64,000 bases of DNA from CAZOWM01 sp964583615 (GTDB lineage Bacteria > Spirochaetota > B62-G9 > DRHN01), in the NCBI GenBank assembly GCA_964583615.1, contig CAZOWM010000012.1, positions 10,874 to 74,873 of the forward strand, written 5' to 3'. Of this stretch, positions 60,849 to 64,000 are shown one piece after another. A program made the translations under genes and the position numbers. Positions within the stretch are counted from its first letter, which is position 1, and each line of letters opens with the position of its first letter. The notes below the pieces were generated by a model. The model was not told where the DNA came from and ran no database searches. It was given only the letters and a program-made list of their open reading frames with translations.

Positions 60849-62093
60849 GTGTTGAGTACAAAGAACAAAGTGGTAATTACCGGGATGGGGGCGGTGACCC
60901 CCATCGGTATTGGTGTGGAGAAATTCTGGAACAACCTCGTGAAAGGTACGTCTGGAATTTCGACAATCACGCTCTTCGATCCGGAAGAGCTTGAAACACG
61001 AATTGCAGGAGAGGTGAACGATTTTGATCCTCTCGATTACATGGATGCGCAGGAGGTGAGAAGAAACGACCGATTCACCCAGTTTATTCTTGCTGCGGGT
61101 GATGAAGCTATAAAAGACGCCGGGCTGAATCTTGATAATGTTGACGTTTTTCGGGCCGGTGTGATAATCGGATCCGGCATCGGCGGGCTTCAGACCCTCC
61201 TTGATCAGCATGAAGTGCTCCTGGCGAAGGGGCCGAAAAGGGTAAGCCCTTTCCTCATACCGAACATGATCGTTAACATGGCGAGTGGGGTTGTTTCAAT
61301 ACGATACAAGCTCAGGGGCCCCAACATGTGCGTTGTCAGCGCATGCGCCTCTTCAAACCACTCAATCGGTGAGGCATTCAAATATATCGAGCGGGGTGAT
61401 GCCGATGTGATGCTCTGCGGCGGTGCAGAGGCACCGATCGTCAAACTCGGTGTTGCTGGTTTTATCAGAATGAAGGCTGTGTCCACAAAAAACGATGAGC
61501 CGCAAAGGTCCTCGCGTCCTTTCGACAGAGACAGAGACGGATTCGTCATGGGAGAAGGTGCTGCGGTTATTGTCATCGAGAGCGAAGACTATGCGCGAAA
61601 GCGCGGTGCGCGTATTCATGCACGTCTCGAAGGGTACGGCGTAAGCGCAGATGCATATCATATAGCCGCACCGGAGCCTTCAGGACAGGGAGCACAAAAG
61701 TGTATGGAAAACGCCATCTCAGATGCAGGACTCTCCGTACAGGATATCGATTATATTAACGCGCACGGTACATCCACGCCCGTGGGGGACAGATCAGAGG
61801 TAAACGCGGTGAAAAATTGTTTCGGGGAACATGCAGCGAAAATAAAGATCAGCTCGAATAAATCGATGATCGGGCATCTGCTCGGTGCAGCCGGAGGGGC
61901 TGAGTTGATTGCCACTGTTCTCACTGTGAAAACAGGGACGATACCGCCCACCATCAACCTCGATAATCCGGAATTTGATCTGGACTTTGTACCCCATAAA
62001 AGCATAAAACACGAGGTGAATGCAGCTCTGAGCAACTCTTTCGGTTTTGGGGGGCACAACGCGTCGTTAGTAATCACCAGATATGAAGAATAA
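60849..62093 (+). CDS. fabF: 3-oxoacyl-ACP synthase II
   Basis: A 414-residue KAS II elongating acyl-ACP. The catalytic residues are C166 in VVSACASSN, His in NAHGTSTPVGD and His in SMIGHLLGAAGG. The start is GTG at 60849 (next codon TTG). The 3' end overlaps rnc by 11 bases. Confidence 0.95.
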   Translation: MLSTKNKVVITGMGAVTPIGIGVEKFWNNLVKGTSGISTITLFDPEELETRIAGEVNDFDPLDYMDAQEVRRNDRFTQFILAAGDEAIKDAGLNLDNVDVFRAGVIIGSGIGGLQTLLDQHEVLLAKGPKRVSPFLIPNMIVNMASGVVSIRYKLRGPNMCVVSACASSNHSIGEAFKYIERGDADVMLCGGAEAPIVKLGVAGFIRMKAVSTKNDEPQRSSRPFDRDRDGFVMGEGAAVIVIESEDYARKRGARIHARLEGYGVSADAYHIAAPEPSGQGAQKCMENAISDAGLSVQDIDYINAHGTSTPVGDRSEVNAVKNCFGEHAAKIKISSNKSMIGHLLGAAGGAELIATVLTVKTGTIPPTINLDNPEFDLDFVPHKSIKHEVNAALSNSFGFGGHNASLVITRYEE

Positions 62094-62925
62094 TAATCAA
62101 CACATTTGTTCGAAAAGAAAAGATGAACTTGCAAAGCTGCAGAAACAGCTCGGTATTCGGTTTAAAAATGTCGATCTTCTAAATACCGCACTTTCACATA
62201 AGTCCTATGTAAACGAATCCGGTTCTGATCTCGAAAACAACGAAAAGCTCGAGTTTCTTGGTGACGCGTTTTTAGGCCTCATTGTGAGTGATTATCTCTA
62301 CAATCAGAATCTCTACTTTCGTGAGGGCTCGCTCGCACGAATAAAGTCCTATGTGGTGAGTGAGGCCACGCTTCACAGGGTGGGGCAGGAGATCACTATC
62401 CATGATTATCTCCTTATCGGGAGAGGCGAGGAGAAAACCGGAGGACGCTACAGGCGTGCATTGATCGGCGACAGTGTCGAAGCGCTTATCGGGGCCTATT
62501 TTCTCGACAGCGGGTATAAACAAGCCCGTAAGCTCGTTGAACGACTTTTTCTCAAAGAGATCATAAAGGTTGAAAAAAACCGGCACGAAAAGGATTATAA
62601 ATCTATACTGCAGGAACTCGTGCAGAAGAAGTTCAAGACTGTTCCACAGTACACGGTCATCAATACGGAGGGGCCCGATCATCGGAGGAAGTTTTTCATA
62701 AATGTTTTGTTGAAAAAAGATACCTACGGACCCGGTGTCGGCAAGAGCAAGAAGCAGGCAGAGCAGAACGCTGCGCACATTGCACTAAAGTCACTGAAAA
62801 GTAAAAAACGATTTCGGGACCCGTCAATCGAGAATGTTCAATACAATGACAAAGAGGTGAGGAAGAAAAGATTTGTTAGAAGAAGTAAAAGGGCAAAAAA
62901 TTGCGGTACGGATGTTAGAACATGA
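62083..62925 (+). CDS. rnc: Ribonuclease III
   Basis: A 280-residue RNase III cutting double-stranded RNA. The signature is NEKLEFLGDAFLGL and the second acidic site is GDSVEALIGAYFLDSGY; a dsRNA-binding domain (KSILQELVQKKFKTVPQY ... KKQAEQNAA) follows. A basic tail of ~40 residues beyond the dsRBD is unusual. It overlaps fabF by 11 bases and the next gene by 53, consistent with one transcript. Confidence 0.95.
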   Translation: MKNNNQHICSKRKDELAKLQKQLGIRFKNVDLLNTALSHKSYVNESGSDLENNEKLEFLGDAFLGLIVSDYLYNQNLYFREGSLARIKSYVVSEATLHRVGQEITIHDYLLIGRGEEKTGGRYRRALIGDSVEALIGAYFLDSGYKQARKLVERLFLKEIIKVEKNRHEKDYKSILQELVQKKFKTVPQYTVINTEGPDHRRKFFINVLLKKDTYGPGVGKSKKQAEQNAAHIALKSLKSKKRFRDPSIENVQYNDKEVRKKRFVRRSKRAKNCGTDVRT

Positions 62926-63976
62926 AATCCTGCATGATCGGCTCCCCGCGTCCCTCCTTTTTTACGGTCCAGAGGGAAGTGGAAAATTTCACACCGCGGT
63001 TGCACTCACGCGAATCATCAATTGCACGTACGGGGGGAATAGTGACTGTTCATGTCCTTCCTGTAGAAGCATCTTGAGGCTCAGTGCACGAAACCTATTT
63101 CTCATATCCAAGTCCGAATTGAAAAACACCTTCGCGATGTGGAGGCGTTTCGGTGTGAAGGCGCAGAATGCGGGATGGTTGTATCGGGATCTTCGAAGGC
63201 TTGCAATCAACCTCTACGACGAGGAACGATATCAAAAAGAATTCGAAAAACTCGAACAGCACCTTCAGTCTCCTGAGGGAATAGTACCGCGCTTTCAGGA
63301 AATCATGGATGTGGTGTACGCTGTTCTCGAATCAATGAAAGGGCAGACGGTATCCATTCAGAGAATACGCGAAATTCAGAGATATTTGTGGCTGAAAAGC
63401 GATGAAGGAAATTACAGGGTGGTGATAATCGACGGAGGGGAACGCATGAATGAGGAGGCTTCCAACAGCATTCTGAAAATTTCCGAAGATACTCCTCCCC
63501 GATCCCTCATCATAATGACCGCGGTACACCCAGAACTTCTGAAGGAGACGATTCGATCGCGTTTCAGGAGCTACCGGTTTGTTCCCCTCTCCGGAAAAAT
63601 ACGAAACGAGATAGTGGAAGAGCGTTTCGGCGTTGATGCGTCATTCGATGGTGAGCTCGAACACTTCGATCGAGATGAAATGAAGCGCCATTATGATAGT
63701 CTCAGAGAACAGCAGATTGATCCACATGAGCTCAATGAGAGGATAAAGAACATTGTCTCAAATGATCTGGTGACATCCTTTCTGGACTACACACTCGATA
63801 CAGTGCAAAAAGAGGTACGCGCCAGTCACGCAACCTCGATGAGGGACATTTACGAACTGGAGGCATTGATGAAGTCTGCCTCGTTCGCCAGGGATTCCAT
63901 TCTGTTCACGTATGCCAATCGTGAGCTCGTATTCTTAAATTTTGTATTGAATAATTTCAGACGGCCATTAAAATAG
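62873..63976 (+). CDS. holB: DNA polymerase III delta'-like clamp-loader subunit
   Basis: A 367-residue AAA+ protein. Walker A is GPEGSGKF, a zinc-binding cysteine set is CTYGGNSDCSCPSC, and the sensor/SRC-like parts are ISEDTPPRS and IRSRFRSY. Between zinc module and Walker B (VVIIDGGERM) is an insertion of ~70 residues not present in E. coli HolB. It probably helps load the sliding clamp. The start is TTG at 62873, inside the end of rnc; the exact start is uncertain. The gene ends 24 bases from the window edge. Confidence 0.75.
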   Translation: MLEEVKGQKIAVRMLEHEILHDRLPASLLFYGPEGSGKFHTAVALTRIINCTYGGNSDCSCPSCRSILRLSARNLFLISKSELKNTFAMWRRFGVKAQNAGWLYRDLRRLAINLYDEERYQKEFEKLEQHLQSPEGIVPRFQEIMDVVYAVLESMKGQTVSIQRIREIQRYLWLKSDEGNYRVVIIDGGERMNEEASNSILKISEDTPPRSLIIMTAVHPELLKETIRSRFRSYRFVPLSGKIRNEIVEERFGVDASFDGELEHFDRDEMKRHYDSLREQQIDPHELNERIKNIVSNDLVTSFLDYTLDTVQKEVRASHATSMRDIYELEALMKSASFARDSILFTYANRELVFLNFVLNNFRRPLK

Positions 63977-64000
63977 TTTTATTGAATAGAAGTGTGAGTG

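Noticed and set aside
1..64000. tRNA or rRNA genes, CRISPR arrays, insertion sequences, prophage
   Set aside because: The gaps between genes were read on both strands and show no cloverleaf-like sequence, regularly spaced repeats, transposase or integrase motifs.

Overview
The window looks like a piece of a draft genome (one 10-N scaffold gap at 28532-28541) from an anaerobic, Gram-negative-type bacterium, most likely a spirochaete (Spirochaetota). The main taxonomic clue is an unusually long GreA-type protein (about 892 residues, helical repeats and a CarD-like segment in front of a C-terminal GreA module), a form I associate with spirochaetes. Many periplasmic TPR, HEAT and lipoprotein genes fit. 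Anaerobic life is suggested by a complete [NiFe]-hydrogenase maturation set, a corrinoid methyl-carrier protein and a remnant of what looks like a ribonucleotide reductase ATP-cone. The phylum call is inference.

Layout. 1-533: 3' end of a CoA-disulfide-reductase-like flavoprotein with a rhodanese tail. 581-952: single-domain response regulator. 1122-6839: hypA-hypB-hypF-hypC-hypD-hypE, preceded by a Rex-like operator; no hydrogenase structural genes are in view. 6907-13832: Gfo/Idh/MocA oxidoreductase, enolase, a membrane-anchored coiled-coil/TPR protein, folA with an upstream protein carrying two degenerate receiver domains, and a cation diffusion facilitator. 13834-16727: a sodium/solute symporter with a terminator in its leader, divergent from an orphan corrinoid protein, then a GIY-YIG protein. 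16952-18908: nicotinamidase and an MFS transporter behind a large palindrome. 19027-22153: a ribonucleotide reductase remnant, then a zinc uptake operon znuABC led by a small ribbon-helix-helix protein with a Cys/His-rich tail, with a perfect palindrome between its -35 and -10 boxes. 22292-26479: three tandem M42 aminopeptidases and pdxA. 26517-29045: amino-sugar operon (nagB, nagA) with a broken dapB-like gene in front and a shortened gtrA behind. 29153-32566: an alpha/beta hydrolase, a Nudix hydrolase, and a serine operon in which serC has been reduced to its two ends.

32798-46310: yajC-secD-secF, bactofilin, TPR protein, mtaB, the GreA fusion, further TPR/coiled-coil proteins, smpB, hemW. 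46406-50425: grpE-dnaK-dnaJ with a strong terminator hairpin between dnaK and dnaJ. 50497-54643: a second Gfo/Idh/MocA protein, a HAMP-only membrane protein, a HEAT protein, a lipoprotein and a NeuB-type synthase. 54745-63976: coaD, pta, rpmF, plsX, fabH, fabD, fabG, acpP, fabF, rnc and a holB-like gene, a lipid synthesis cluster with a second Rex-like site before fabH.

The most striking theme is gene erosion by deletion: serC, a dapB-like gene, gtrA and a probable ribonucleotide reductase gene have each lost much of their coding sequence while keeping their starts, and in most cases their promoters and ends. The most interesting intact systems are the zinc operon with its small metal-ligand-rich regulator and operator, and the attenuator-like leader of the symporter gene. 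No tRNA, rRNA, CRISPR array, transposase or phage gene was seen.
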